A DNA stretch of 64,000 bases from Nosema muscidifuracis. Its lineage: Eukaryota > Microsporidia > Nosematidae. Under the pieces are notes generated by a model, which was given only the letters and a program-made list of their open reading frames with translations, was not told the origin of the DNA and searched no databases. Both the position numbers and the translations under genes were made by a program. The stretch is taken from positions 62,001 to 126,000 of the forward strand of contig JAIOKI010000020.1 in NCBI GenBank assembly GCA_028335825.1. Reading direction: 5' to 3'. Of this stretch, positions 29,580-40,213 are shown piece by piece (positions within the stretch are counted from its first letter, which is position 1; each line of letters begins with the position of its first letter).

Positions 29580-30950
29580 ATGGAAAATTATGAAATACAA
29601 AATCTTTTTAAAGATATTAAAACAGGTTCAATATCTGATATAGCTAAACTTGAATCTATAATAGGTAAAGAAAAAAAGATTACTGATGATATAATAGATC
29701 ATATTAATAAAGATATTCCTATATCATCAGATTTATTAAATGTATGTTCTCTTCTTCTTATAGAAAATAGAAATTGTGTGATAGAAGTTGTACAGAATAT
29801 TTTAAAGAAAAATCCAAAATTTATTTTTAAATTTATTAATAACTTACAGAATTCTAAATTTTATAATCAGAGAATGGCTGTACCAAAAATATTATGTGGA
29901 TTAGATTGTGATACAACTAAAGATTTTTTAAAAAAATCTTTTTATGATGATACAGGATTAGTAGTTAGAGAAGCAGCTCTTTCTTTATCACAATATAAGA
30001 AACTTCCTTTAAGTGATGATGAATTATTAGAAATAGCTATGAATCTTAATAATCATCAATATGATTTTATACAATGTTTAGTACCAGATATTCTTATTTA
30101 TATCAAACAGAAGACATTTCTTATATCAGAAATATCTTTATCAAAATCTTGGAGAAAAAGACTTAGTTTAGTAAGAAAAGTATCATATTTTAAAAAAGAA
30201 GATATAAGAAATATTTATAATATTATGTGTAAAGATCCAGAAGAATCTATTAGAGTAGCATTAGTAGAACAAATGGATTGTTTAGATGATTTTAAAGAAT
30301 TTGCTGAAATATTTATAGTAGATACTAGTGAGAAAGTAAGAGGTATGACAGTTAGAAAAATAGGAAATTATGAAGGAGATCATAATCTTCTTAATAATGT
30401 AGTAAATGATTCTAGTTGGCAAGTACGTAAAGAATTATTATGTATACATAAAGAAGATATTTATGAAAGGATAAGTCTTCCTATTATAAAATCTTTACCT
30501 AAAAATTATGATTGGAGAATTAAAAATGAAATATTAGAGACAATTTTACATATAGTAGATCATAATGATATTCTTGTAGAGAGATGTTTATTAGATACTT
30601 TATTTGAATATTTAATAGATCCAGTATATGAAGTAAGATATAAAGGATCTAAAGTTCTTAAAGAATTAATAGAGAAAGCTACTTGGAGTATTAAACTTAA
30701 AGAAAGATTAGATTGTTTATTATCTCAAACAATTTATCTTATAAGAATAACTTTAGTAGAACCATGTATATCATTTGATAAGAAATATAATACAAAATAT
30801 ATAATAAACTTATTAAATGATAAAATAATTAATGTAAGAATGAGAGTTTTACATGTATTAAAGAAAGAAGATTTGAATGAAGAGATTGTTAGAGTATTAG
30901 GAGATATGAAAGAAGAAGAATTAAGAGAAGATATTGAAAGACTTTTATGA
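29580..30950 (+). CDS. TPD3: HEAT-repeat protein, probable PP2A scaffold subunit A
   Basis: PP2A-A scaffolds the phosphatase core. The 456-residue protein is made of helical HEAT repeats with the family's short loops: DSSWQVRKELL, SKSWRKRLSLV, DTSEKVRGMTV, and near the end YLIDPVYEVRYKGSKVLKEL with IEKATW, then IYLIRITLVE and INVRMRVLHVL. These three blocks line up in order with the last repeats of PP2A-A (LVDHVYAIREAATSNLKKL, DPNYLHRMTTL, VANVRFNVAKSL). It is about 11-12 repeats long rather than 15. An ACCC run lies about 18 bases before the ATG. Another HEAT protein remains possible. Confidence 0.65.
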   Translation: MENYEIQNLFKDIKTGSISDIAKLESIIGKEKKITDDIIDHINKDIPISSDLLNVCSLLLIENRNCVIEVVQNILKKNPKFIFKFINNLQNSKFYNQRMAVPKILCGLDCDTTKDFLKKSFYDDTGLVVREAALSLSQYKKLPLSDDELLEIAMNLNNHQYDFIQCLVPDILIYIKQKTFLISEISLSKSWRKRLSLVRKVSYFKKEDIRNIYNIMCKDPEESIRVALVEQMDCLDDFKEFAEIFIVDTSEKVRGMTVRKIGNYEGDHNLLNNVVNDSSWQVRKELLCIHKEDIYERISLPIIKSLPKNYDWRIKNEILETILHIVDHNDILVERCLLDTLFEYLIDPVYEVRYKGSKVLKELIEKATWSIKLKERLDCLLSQTIYLIRITLVEPCISFDKKYNTKYIINLLNDKIINVRMRVLHVLKKEDLNEEIVRVLGDMKEEELREDIERLL

Positions 30951-31245
30951 ATAAATAGTATAAAAAAATATTTAATTTTATTTATATAAATTTATTTTGA
31001 GAACCATCATGAGATTATGGTATAAAAAAAGGATTGTAATAATTTTTTATAATTAAAAGATTATGGTATTATTAAAAAGATTAGTATCTAATTATAATGA
31101 AATCTATTTTTATATAATTTATTATAATATTTAATATAAATAATCTAATATAATAATTATAAAAAGATTAATATCTATTTATAAGACAATCTATCTTTAT
31201 TATAAAAAATATTATTTTTTTAATTATATTTTATCATCCCTGCAA
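30951..31245. other. short AT-rich spacer with weak repeats
   Basis: Contains loosely repeated AAAGATTATGGTATTA-like and AAAGATTAATATCTA-like words; no gene. Confidence 0.5.
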
Positions 31246-31824
31246 ATGAGACTTACAAAATTAAGAAATGTCTATCCTGGTGATGAAATAACAGAAAAAG
31301 GTACAACTTCTTTAGGAATTTATAATAAAAAATCATTTTTATGTGGTACATTATGTAAGACACAAAATCATCTTTTTATTCTATCAAAGACTAAAAGATA
31401 TTATCCATATATAGATGATACAATAATAGGAAGAGTTATCTACGTATCATCTGAGTATTATAAAATAGATCTGGATACTTATGTAGGAATCCTACCTTCA
31501 TTAAGTTTTACTAATGCTAGTAAGAGAAACAAACCAGATATAAAAAAAGATGATTGGTTGTTTTGTAAAATAATTGAACCAGCTCTTGAACCTATTTTAT
31601 CATGTGTAGGTGAAGGATTTGGTAAAATAGATGGATACTTATTTAAGATAGAAATATGGCAGACTCAGATTCTTTATGTAACTAATATATTATTTAAGAT
31701 TGGGAAGAAATTTAATTTTAAGATATCATTAGGAGTTAATGGAAATATCTGTATAAAATCTGATGATCCTAAAATAGCAAGGGATGTTTATAAAGAAATA
31801 CTTAGTGAATTAAGTAATTATTAG
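31246..31824 (+). CDS. RRP40: exosome cap subunit Rrp40 (S1/KH)
   Basis: Rrp40 is one of three RNA-binding cap proteins of the exosome. The 192-residue protein has an N-terminal beta domain (VYPGDEIT), an S1 domain (about residues 60-125) with the Rrp40 signature SFTNASKRNKPDIKKDDWLF (family: LSFEGATKRNRPNLKxGDLVYA) and a C-terminal KH region with GEGFGKIDGYLF. It lacks the LPGG motif of Rrp4. A CCC run lies five bases before the ATG. Slightly shorter than yeast Rrp40 (240). Confidence 0.85.
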   Translation: MRLTKLRNVYPGDEITEKGTTSLGIYNKKSFLCGTLCKTQNHLFILSKTKRYYPYIDDTIIGRVIYVSSEYYKIDLDTYVGILPSLSFTNASKRNKPDIKKDDWLFCKIIEPALEPILSCVGEGFGKIDGYLFKIEIWQTQILYVTNILFKIGKKFNFKISLGVNGNICIKSDDPKIARDVYKEILSELSNY

Positions 31825-32086
31825 AGGAAGGATAATATTAAAAATTTAGTGTTGTAATTTAATTTATATTCATTACAAGGAATATATATTTATATATATT
31901 TATTAGGAATATCATTATTAGGAATACCTTATATTATAACGAATATGTAGGAAGAATACCTTATATTATAACGAATATATAGGAATATATAATTATAAGG
32001 AATATATTAAAAAAATATCTCTATTACCAAAAATATAATTATAACGAATATATTAAAAATATTTTTATTAGAATTATATTTTTTAA
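31825..32086. repeat. AT-rich spacer with AGGAATA repeats
   Basis: Repeats of TACCTTATATTATAACGAAT and AGGAATATATAATTATAAG words fill the gap between convergent genes. Confidence 0.6.
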
Positions 32087-32578
32087 TTAAATATCATAAC
32101 TTCTCTTATTTCCTAATTTATATGTTCCATCCATATTTGGATCCCTAGTTTTTACTATACTAAATTTCTTAAATTTTTGAGTATCTAAATCACCACACTT
32201 AGATAAATTAAGATAATTTCCACCAGTCCTTTCATCAATACTCTTTCTAGTAAGACATAACCCATCATCAGAAATAATATTAACATTATTCTCACCTATA
32301 TCATCAAACCTAAATTTTATTCTCATGTTCTGATCTACACAAGCAACAACTCCTGGATCTGTTAATTTACCACAAATATTCATATTATCTTGATTTATTT
32401 TAGTTAATCCTGGAGTTATAGTAAACTCATCTTCACCATCTCCTAGTAACTTACTACTACTTAATAACATACGAACTGTTTTTCCTTTATTTATTATAGA
32501 AAGGTGTCTGTTATAATCATCATGTGATGTAATAACTATTTTCTCAGCTATTATATATGTTATTAGGTATAATATCAT
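32087..32578 (-). CDS. secreted ricin-B-like beta-trefoil protein
   Basis: A 163-residue protein with a short signal peptide (about residues 1-11, MILYLITYIIA). The mature part has the cysteine and hydrophobic pattern of a ricin-type beta-trefoil: ISDDGLCLTRKS followed by YLNLSKCGDLDTQKFKKFSI, the C...D...Q.F form of the QxW repeat, with an earlier C.....M.I.FRF copy. Microsporidia have families of secreted ricin-B lectins thought to act in host-cell adhesion. Sugar-binding ability cannot be judged. There is no C-run at the start. Similar proteins without lectin activity exist. Confidence 0.6.
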   Translation of the reverse strand: MILYLITYIIAEKIVITSHDDYNRHLSIINKGKTVRMLLSSSKLLGDGEDEFTITPGLTKINQDNMNICGKLTDPGVVACVDQNMRIKFRFDDIGENNVNIISDDGLCLTRKSIDERTGGNYLNLSKCGDLDTQKFKKFSIVKTRDPNMDGTYKLGNKRSYDI

Positions 32579-33057
32579 AAAAATATAAATAAAAAAATAT
32601 ATTTAAGTATTAAAGAACCAATTATTAATTAAATTTCAAAAATTAATAAAATTAATTGGTGGATTACAAAATAATTAACAAATTGTGTAGAAATAAAAAA
32701 CATTAAAAGAATATGAAATATTTTAATAAATTTTTAAATATTTTAGTTGTTTTAAAAATATCAAAGTTTTATTTTTGTTTTATAGGGAATAATAAAAAAA
32801 TTACTAACTTATAATTTTTTAATTAAAATAATAAGATAAATATATTAAAAGAATTTTATAAGATAAATATTAAAAAACAAGATAAATTAAAAAGAAGATA
32901 AATTAAAAAGAAGATATATTAAAAATATTAATAAGATAAATATAAATAAGATAAATTAATTAATAAGATAAATTAAATAAAAATAACTCATTATAAGATA
33001 TATTAATTAATAAGATAAATTAATTAATAAAATAAATAAGAATATATTAAAATTTTA
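32579..33057. repeat. AT-rich spacer with AGATAAATTAA repeats
   Basis: From about 32820 the gap is made of short, irregular AAGATAAATTAATTAATAAG units. No gene. Confidence 0.6.
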
Positions 33058-33651
33058 CTAACAACACGCTTTCTTCTTATTTTTCTTACTAGGATTAATA
33101 ATCTTATTTTCATCCTTAATTTTAAATTTCTTATCTTTTTTAATTAAAATCTTAGCCATTTCTTCAAATATTTTACTAACATTCAATCCATATTTAGCAC
33201 TAGTACAAAAATATTTAATAGAAATATCTTTAGCTTTATTATTAACCAATACTTCCATATTTTTATATTCATTATCATTAACTAAATCTCTTTTATTACC
33301 TATAAGAAATATAGGAACATCTCCACTCTCTTCTTTTATATTATTATACCACCTATCTACAGTTTTAAAAGTATTTTTTACTGATAAATCGAATACTAAA
33401 AATATAGCATCAGAATTTCTATAATAACTTTTTGTTATACTAAAAAATCTTTCTTGACCAGCTGTATCCCAAATATTAAGAAGGACTGATTTTTTATTTA
33501 CATTTATTTTTTTTGTAACTGTGTCTATACCAATAGTACTCATTAAACTTTCTTGAAATTCGTCTGTTTTATATTTACGAAGAAGAGCTGTTTTACCTAC
33601 ATTAGTTTCTCCAAGTATTATTATTTTAAATCTGTGGTCTATGTTTGTCAT
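33058..33651 (-). CDS. Rab-family small GTPase
   Basis: Rab GTPases direct vesicle traffic. The 197-residue protein has all G motifs: P-loop GETNVGKT (about residues 14-21), the effector threonine in STIGID, WDTAGQERF (Rab-type switch II), NKRD and TSAK, then a basic tail ending KKKACC for double geranylgeranylation. GETNVGKT differs from the common GDSGVGKS. The ending CC and GIDT effector region fit the Rab1/Rab6/Sec4 group, but I cannot name the member. ACCCC lies two bases before the ATG. The likely exocyst Sec8 at 56992 works in the same traffic. Confidence 0.93.
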   Translation of the reverse strand: MTNIDHRFKIIILGETNVGKTALLRKYKTDEFQESLMSTIGIDTVTKKINVNKKSVLLNIWDTAGQERFFSITKSYYRNSDAIFLVFDLSVKNTFKTVDRWYNNIKEESGDVPIFLIGNKRDLVNDNEYKNMEVLVNNKAKDISIKYFCTSAKYGLNVSKIFEEMAKILIKKDKKFKIKDENKIINPSKKNKKKACC

Positions 33652-34030
33652 GTGGGGTTATTAAAAAATTTTATGTATTATTTTATTAGAGGTTTATTAA
33701 AGATTTGAATTATTAGAGGGGTGTTTTATTATAGGTTTTTTTATAGGTGTATTTTATTAAAGATTTATGTATTATTTTTTTATAGGTGTGTTTTATTAGA
33801 GGGGTATTTTAATAGAGTGATTTGTTTTATAAAAAATTTAAGAGAAACTATTATTGGATAATATTAAGATAATAAATAAAAATCTTAAATTAAAATCCTT
33901 ATATAATAAACATAATAAATAAAAATCCTTATATAATAAAATCCTTATAAATAAAATCCTTATAAATAAACATCTTATAAATAAAAATAAACATAACAAT
34001 CCTTATAAAATAAATTAATTCTTCTTTAAT
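33652..34030. repeat. spacer with two short arrays
   Basis: Left half: TTTATTAGAGGGGT and TTATAGGTGTGTTTTATTA words. Right half: about 30-bp repeats of AATAAAAATCCTTATAA. No gene; the C-runs on the minus strand belong to the repeat and precede no ATG. Confidence 0.6.
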
Positions 34031-35011
34031 TCATATATCTTTTATAGGTATATCTTCCTCTAATAATGTATGACTCAATATAAAACAATCCATTCTTTTT
34101 ATCTCTCTATCTAATTTTATTCTATCTATTACTATATTAAATCCTGTATCCCATATTAATATATTATTATCAATATCACAAGAATAAAGATATTTATTAC
34201 AAATACTCATTCTTAAATATTTTACTTCTCTTTCATGATATTCTAATATGCTATTCTTAGAATTATCCATATTTATTTTATAAATCTTTCCACTAGTAGA
34301 TCCACAATATATAAAACTAAATAAATTATCTGATGTGATACTTTTAATATCTTCTTCTAAAAATATCTCTAAATATTTATCCTTTAAAAATATCTTTAAT
34401 ATATTTTTATTACTAATTATTAATATATCTTCTATAAAAAAAGATACATGACATTCATATTCATGTATCTTAATTAAATCTTTATTATATATTTCTAATT
34501 TATTCTTATATTGTATTCCTATTTTATTATTTAAATTAATTAGTATTTTTTTATCATCATCTATATTATTTTTAATAGAATTATTATTATTATCTATAAT
34601 ATTTTTATTATTATTATCTATATTTTTATCATTAATATTATATTTTTTATCAATAGCATTATCATCACTACTAAAATTATTATTATTAATATAATTATTA
34701 TTATCAATGTAATCACCTCCTAATAAAATACTCTCTTTTAAATTTTTAATTAATCTATTTTTAGATATACAATATATATCTCCATTAATAGATAATATAT
34801 CATCAATATCCATCTTAATATCTGTACTATATATTTCTTTATAAGGATGTATTCTATAAATTACAAGTTTAGTATCTTCTATGTTGTATAAATATTTAGA
34901 ATTATGTATTGTATATTTATTCTTATTAAGGAGTATCTTCTTAGTATTATTAAGTTTTATTTCTTTATTGGAATATGTTTCTAATATTAAAGAAGTTTCG
35001 AATGTATCCAT
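34031..35011 (-). CDS. WD40-like protein, possibly Ipi3/WDR18 of the Rix1 complex
   Basis: A 326-residue protein with a beta-propeller look. The clearest blades are at the C-terminal half: FSFIYCGSTSGKIYKINM, then HEREVKYLRMS, YLYSCDIDNNILIWDT (a good WD repeat ending in IWD). A 70-residue insert at about residues 100-170 is almost only Asn, Ile, Asp and Lys. The order CGSTSGKIY, H..EV..L, DNNILIWD resembles Ipi3, a pre-60S factor, but the match is too thin to name. CCCCC lies two bases before the ATG. Confidence 0.6.
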   Translation of the reverse strand: MDTFETSLILETYSNKEIKLNNTKKILLNKNKYTIHNSKYLYNIEDTKLVIYRIHPYKEIYSTDIKMDIDDILSINGDIYCISKNRLIKNLKESILLGGDYIDNNNYINNNNFSSDDNAIDKKYNINDKNIDNNNKNIIDNNNNSIKNNIDDDKKILINLNNKIGIQYKNKLEIYNKDLIKIHEYECHVSFFIEDILIISNKNILKIFLKDKYLEIFLEEDIKSITSDNLFSFIYCGSTSGKIYKINMDNSKNSILEYHEREVKYLRMSICNKYLYSCDIDNNILIWDTGFNIVIDRIKLDREIKRMDCFILSHTLLEEDIPIKDI

Positions 35012-35337
35012 TTGGGGGAAAATTAATTATATTTTATAAGAAGAGTATTATTAATAAAAAGATATATTATTAATAAATATATTTTATATATTATTATAAG
35101 AAATGGATATTTTATATATTATTATAAGAAATAGATTAATAAATATTTATCCCTGTTTTGTCTATAATTAATGGTACATATAGAAGTCTCATTTCTTTAA
35201 GAATAATATTTATACAATCTTTTTATAATCTAAATAATATTTATATTTATATAACGATCTTTTTATACAATCTCTTTATAATCTTTTTATAACAATATTT
35301 TTATAATCTCTTTATGATAATATTTTTTTCATCCCTC
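35012..35337. other. AT-rich promoter spacer
   Basis: Short ATATTATTATAAGAAATGGA repeats left, ATCTTTTTATAAC words right. One CCC at 35155 is followed only by a nine-codon frame. Confidence 0.5.
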
Positions 35338-35850
35338 ATGTCAGTAGTTAAAGATATAATAAAATCACTAGACAAAATAAGTGAATCTACTATATTTGAT
35401 AAATATAGAAATTTACTTAAGAAATATAAGAAACTTCCTAAAAAAGATTATATAGATCTACAGAAGATAGTAAGAACTAAAGATTTATACAAGATATTAA
35501 AAATGAATCTTACTAACAGAGAAGCAAGAATTCTTGGTTCAGTACTTACTAGTGTAAAACTAAGTCATGTAGATGATATAATACATTTAATATGTACTAA
35601 AGATGATGATAATACTCCTATACTTCTTACTTCTATACTTTCTAAGAAGAATAAAGTTGATATGACTGAAGTACAATTATATTTAATTAAAATGATACAA
35701 AGGAATATTAAACTTGTACATTTGGGATTACTACATGTAGCTTATAAAAATTATCCAGAAATTATTAATAAAGAGATACTAGAATTTTGTAAGAATAATG
35801 ATCATAATATTTGTAAAGAGATACTCTCTTTAGAGATGGAAATAGTATAA
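35338..35850 (+). CDS. helical protein of unknown function (170 residues)
   Basis: Unrecognised. The product is predicted almost wholly helical with alternating basic and hydrophobic heptad-like segments, and without signal peptide or membrane segment. HEAT- or ARM-like pairing is possible. An in-frame ATG at 35314 would add eight residues, but the CCC run (TCCCTC) directly before the ATG at 35338 favours the shorter form. Confidence 0.65.
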   Translation: MSVVKDIIKSLDKISESTIFDKYRNLLKKYKKLPKKDYIDLQKIVRTKDLYKILKMNLTNREARILGSVLTSVKLSHVDDIIHLICTKDDDNTPILLTSILSKKNKVDMTEVQLYLIKMIQRNIKLVHLGLLHVAYKNYPEIINKEILEFCKNNDHNICKEILSLEMEIV

Positions 35851-37455
35851 ATAAAAATAAATTAATTTTATATTAATAGGTATATTGTTAGATATATTTT
35901 AATTAATAGGTATAGGTTTATAAATTATATAAATAGGTATAAATTATATTGATAGGTATATATTAATAAATTTATATTAATAGTTATATATTAATAAATT
36001 ATATTAATACATCACTTATACATGTCTTTATGATACTTAATTAGCATGTCATCACATAAGAAATTATTTTCGTATTGTAAATTGATAAATAGTATATCGT
36101 ACTAATATTTTTCTAAAAAATAGTCCTCATTTTAATAAAATAGATTATTTTTAATTCAATTATTATTTTATCTACATTATTAAATTATAAATTAGTTAAA
36201 ACTTTTCTGTTCTAAGAATTTAATGTATTTTTTTATTAAGATTTAAAAATATATTTATAAATTTTTATATACATAAATAAATCAAATAGGTTTTTTTTAT
36301 CTAATGTATTAAAATTTTAATTAATTTATTTTTTATCTTCATTTTTAATTTAAGATTAGTAAAATATTATTTTTTATGATTAAAAGTCAAGTTCTTCTGA
36401 TTGTTTTTATCTTCATTTTTAATTTATTAGTAAGAAAAAAAATTATTTTTATTTTTCATGACTTATATCTAAAATTATAAATCTTCTTTAAAAATAACTT
36501 AATTTTCATTTATAAGAAATAAATATTATTCTATCAGATATTATAAACTTCACTAGAACATTCAAATATAAAAATGATTTTTTTAATTTTATATTGTCAT
36601 TAATTTTTATTAAACGCTAGTTAATTATAATTCTTTTTTAAGAAATAATTAACTTAATTTTTCAGATGTATTCTCTGAGTAATTAAAAAAATACTTTTTT
36701 TGTTTTTAACATTATTTGATTCAGATTTTTTAATTAAAATAATTATTTCGTTCTTCTCTTTCATATAAAAATCGTGGAATTAAAAAATAAAGAATTTTTC
36801 TTTTAAAAATAATTATTTCGTTCTTCTATTTCAAATAAAAATCGTGAAATCAAAAAATAAAGAATTTTTCTTTTAAAAATAATTCGTAATATTGTTAACA
36901 ATTTTTTTGTGCTAAATTAAGACTATTAAAATACGAAAATATAATTTTTTCTTATTTGACTTTTTACTAAAATAATTTTAAATATTCTAATTAATAATTT
37001 TATTTAAAGGTACTATTTTCTATTAGATATAGTTCTTTATTAATACATAAAATAATTGTTCTTTATAATTTAAAATTATATCATATGTTTATGATATTAC
37101 ATAAGATATATTTCATTGTTTAATATAATTTAAACAAAAGATAGTAAAAAATTTTAATCTTATTTAATATTTAATTAATTCCTTATATATTTGTAAATCA
37201 TGTAATATTCTTCTCATATGATATCATTATTGTATAAATAATATTATACAGATTTCTTAAAGAAATATCAATCTTGTTTAAAGTTTAATTGATTCCTTAT
37301 ATATTTGTAAATCATGTAATATAATTCTCATATGATGTCATTATTATATAAATAATATTATACAGATTTCTTAAATAAATAAAAATTTTAATCTTGTTTA
37401 ATTAATTTATTTAAATTTTTTTTGTTTTTATAAATTAAAAAATACCCATAATAAA
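35851..37455. repeat. 1.6-kb gene-free spacer with three sets of direct repeats
   Basis: AATAGGTATA words at about 35870-36010; a 70-bp unit in two copies (AATTATTTCGTTCTTCT at 36741 and 36811); and a 114-bp unit in two copies (CCTTATATATTTGTAAATCA at 37181 and 37295), with ATTCTCATATGAT and TATACAGATTTCTTAAA in each. No gene seen. Confidence 0.75.
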
Positions 37456-38202
37456 ATGATACTCATAAACTTATTATATATTAAATCATTACATGTAAAA
37501 TTCATTCACTTATTAAATGATCCATTATACTCCACTGATAGTACTTTTGTTTATCAATCTTTTGATATTTATAATGGATTCAATCAAATAATAAATGAAG
37601 TTTATCCTAATCTTAAATTAAGAGATAATTATTTAAAAATAAATGATGAAATATTTAGTACTAACTGTTTACAAAGAATTAAAGGTACTACTTATATAGA
37701 AGGATCAAATATTTTTACATCAGAATTCTTCTATGGAAAAGATATTATACCATATTCTAGGATTAATACGTTAGTAAACTTATATGTTAAGATATTTGTT
37801 ATGTTTAATGGATTATCTGATTATAACAATATACTTCTTCGTAAATGTACTTTTGGAAAATACAGATACTCTGATGAAAATAAATGTATAAAAATACTTG
37901 AAAATTTTCTTACAAAATATCCTTCTTTTAGTGGTAAAACTAGATCAGAATATTTTATATTGTTTAAAAAAGTTTTAGATAATATGCTAGGAAATATTTA
38001 TAATAGAAAAAAAGACTTATTATTATTTCAGTATATAGAAAGTATGAATGAATCTAAGATTTATTCTATGAGTGATGATATTTTTTATAAGTTTAAGAAA
38101 CTTAATGATATATTATCAAGTACTTTTATTCTACCAGATGAACATATCAAAGAAATTAATTCGTTTACTAAATTACCAAAGAATTTAGAAAATATTTACT
38201 AA
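37456..38202 (+). CDS. secreted protein, first of a tandem paralogue pair
   Basis: Unrecognised 248-residue protein with a signal peptide (about residues 1-13) and no other membrane segment. It shares an ordered set of motifs with the next gene: FDIYNGF, then IND(E)..F, QR, a V.L..KI...F.G.S.Y....L.KC..G block, YF..FK..L..M, and F.K.K..NDIL near the C terminus. Conserved Cys and aromatic positions suggest one fold. ACCC lies nine bases before the ATG. A microsporidian-specific exported family is likely; function unknown. Confidence 0.8.
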   Translation: MILINLLYIKSLHVKFIHLLNDPLYSTDSTFVYQSFDIYNGFNQIINEVYPNLKLRDNYLKINDEIFSTNCLQRIKGTTYIEGSNIFTSEFFYGKDIIPYSRINTLVNLYVKIFVMFNGLSDYNNILLRKCTFGKYRYSDENKCIKILENFLTKYPSFSGKTRSEYFILFKKVLDNMLGNIYNRKKDLLLFQYIESMNESKIYSMSDDIFYKFKKLNDILSSTFILPDEHIKEINSFTKLPKNLENIY

Positions 38203-38713
38203 TAAATAAAATATTTTTACTAATAAATGATAAAATATTTACTAATAAATAAAATATTTTTTCAATTGTTATTAGTTTTTAAATTTTAATTAAAAAGATA
38301 CATAAATGATTTTTTTTACATTTAAATTAATTTTTGTAATATCCTCTATAATTATGTAATGTTATATTTTAAATTTTTTTAATTTTTGTATTGTTTTTAC
38401 ATTTAAAGTCTGATAAATTAATTTTTGTATTGTTTTTAGTTAAATTTGATAAACTAATAACATTTAAAAAAATATTTCATAAGTAATATTTATTTAGTAA
38501 AATATTTTATTTAGTAAAACATTTTATTTTAAATCTGATAAATTAAATTTTGACTTGTTTGTTACAAAACAATAAAAAAATTAATAATTTATTATAAGTC
38601 AATAAATTTTAGTTATTTTAATAATAATTAATAAAATATTCAATTTTAATTAAAATAAATTTTTTAGTATTTTAATTTATCATAGTATAAATGTTTAGTA
38701 AGACATCCTTGAT
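38203..38713. other. AT-rich spacer between secreted paralogues
   Basis: ACTAATAAATAAAATATTT repeats at the left end; otherwise nothing recognisable. Confidence 0.5.
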
Positions 38714-39433
38714 ATGATAAAGCAGATAATTTTTTTTTATAACATATTTGCATTAAGAATACCTTGTACAATAATCAGTACTAAACCTGATCATCCTGAT
38801 AATATGATACTTATAGAAATATTTGATATTTACAATGGGTTTTATAAAGTTATGATATCAAACAAGAATATTTTAAAAGGTACAAGTGTAGAAATAAATG
38901 ATGAAAGATTTAATGAATACAGAATTCAGAGATTTAGTATGAGTGAGAAGTCTACAGTAAGAGTATCTGAATATTATTATAAAAATCAGATTGTTTCTAA
39001 AAATAAGATAATGACTTTAGTAAGCTTGTTTTATAAGATAAATATACTTTTTAAAGGTACTTCTAATTATAGAAAAAAAATATTAGAAAAGTGTATGCAT
39101 GGTAATATTAAAAATGAAAGTAAAAATTCTAAAATAGTATTGTATAAGAGAATACTTATTGACACTCTTACTGAATTTAAATCATACAATAAAAATTCAA
39201 GAGAAGAATATTTTTTTATTTTTAAGAATATATTAAGTCGAATGTTTGATATAGTCTATAAAAAAAATAAATTTCCTGATATGTATAAATTTTTAGAAAA
39301 CATAGAAGAGAAACAACTTTATGATCTTCCAAATGATTTATTTGAGAAACTTAAAAAAATTAATGATATACTTGATGATAGAATGTTATTGAATAAAATG
39401 TATCTAAAAAGCTTAGTAGAATTTAGAAAATAA
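38714..39433 (+). CDS. secreted protein, second of a tandem paralogue pair
   Basis: Unrecognised 239-residue paralogue of the gene at 37456-38202, with the same layout: signal peptide (about residues 1-14), FDIYNGF at about residue 38, INDERF, then KI..LFKGTSNY and EKCMHG, then EEYFFIFKNIL and KLKKINDIL. By eye the two are roughly a quarter to a third identical, so the duplication is not recent. Only a CC (ATCC) lies near the ATG. Function unknown. Confidence 0.8.
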   Translation: MIKQIIFFYNIFALRIPCTIISTKPDHPDNMILIEIFDIYNGFYKVMISNKNILKGTSVEINDERFNEYRIQRFSMSEKSTVRVSEYYYKNQIVSKNKIMTLVSLFYKINILFKGTSNYRKKILEKCMHGNIKNESKNSKIVLYKRILIDTLTEFKSYNKNSREEYFFIFKNILSRMFDIVYKKNKFPDMYKFLENIEEKQLYDLPNDLFEKLKKINDILDDRMLLNKMYLKSLVEFRK

Positions 39434-39666
39434 ATGTATATTACAAATTAATTATTTGATGATTTTACAATTTTTATATAAATTTTAATTTAATATATTT
39501 TACAATTTATTAATTGATGATTATACAATTTTTATATAAATCTAATATAAAAGATATCGTAAAATAATTATGACTATATAAAATTAATTTAGATATTTAT
39601 AATGATTGAAATTTTTTAAGGATCATCTTAAAATCAAACTGTTAATATATATTTATCAAAAAAAAT

Positions 39667-39738
39667 GTGTCATCCCAGGCTCGAACTGGGGACCTTCTGC
39701 GTGTTAGACAAACGTGATAACCACTACACTAATGACAC
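39667..39738 (-). tRNA. tRNA-Val (anticodon AAC)
   Basis: The 72-nt minus-strand sequence folds as a full cloverleaf. Acceptor GTGTCAT pairs perfectly with ATGACAC; the D arm carries TAGTGTAGTGGTTATCAC; the anticodon loop is CTAACAC with anticodon AAC on a five-pair stem with two G-U pairs; the T arm has GTTCGAGC in the loop. It resembles eukaryotic tRNA-Val(AAC) throughout. No intron, and CCA is not encoded. Confidence 0.97.
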
Positions 39739-39817
39739 TTAATAAAAGTAGAAGATTATATTAAAAATACAAATATATATTCTACTGAAATTTATAGACA
39801 TTTCTAATTTTATCCCC

Positions 39818-40213
39818 ATGAATAAGAAGAAAAAAGCTGTTAAGAAAATGACATTTGAGCCAAAAACTCCATCTACTAAAGTAGAAGAAGTTAAACCAGA
39901 AGAAATTCCTGTTACTACACATACAGATACACAAATAGTCCGTGGAAGGTTTTCTCCTATACAGTTATTACCAGTAAATACTGTTTATAAATATAATCCT
40001 AAAGATAATTTAATAATTAATATACCATATTCTTATAAAAATATAGAATTAGTCATTTTTGAGGATGATACTTGTGGACTAAGAGTTGATGATCAGATAG
40101 TCGAATGTGATGCTATACAAGTAGATAGTGATACTATAGTAGAAGAATCTGATAATATTATTTACAAAGTGTGTACAGTTAATTATTATTTAGTACCTAG
40201 AGAGATATTTTAA
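39818..40213 (+). CDS. small protein of unknown function (131 residues)
   Basis: Unrecognised. The N terminus is basic (MNKKKKAVKK), followed by a Pro/Glu-rich linker (about residues 12-35) and a beta-rich C-terminal domain with many Val, Asp and Ile residues, ending YYLVPREIF. The basic start could be a nuclear signal. There is no signal peptide. CCCC directly abuts the ATG, so the gene is real. It lies 79 bases from the tRNA, in opposite orientation. Confidence 0.75.
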   Translation: MNKKKKAVKKMTFEPKTPSTKVEEVKPEEIPVTTHTDTQIVRGRFSPIQLLPVNTVYKYNPKDNLIINIPYSYKNIELVIFEDDTCGLRVDDQIVECDAIQVDSDTIVEESDNIIYKVCTVNYYLVPREIF

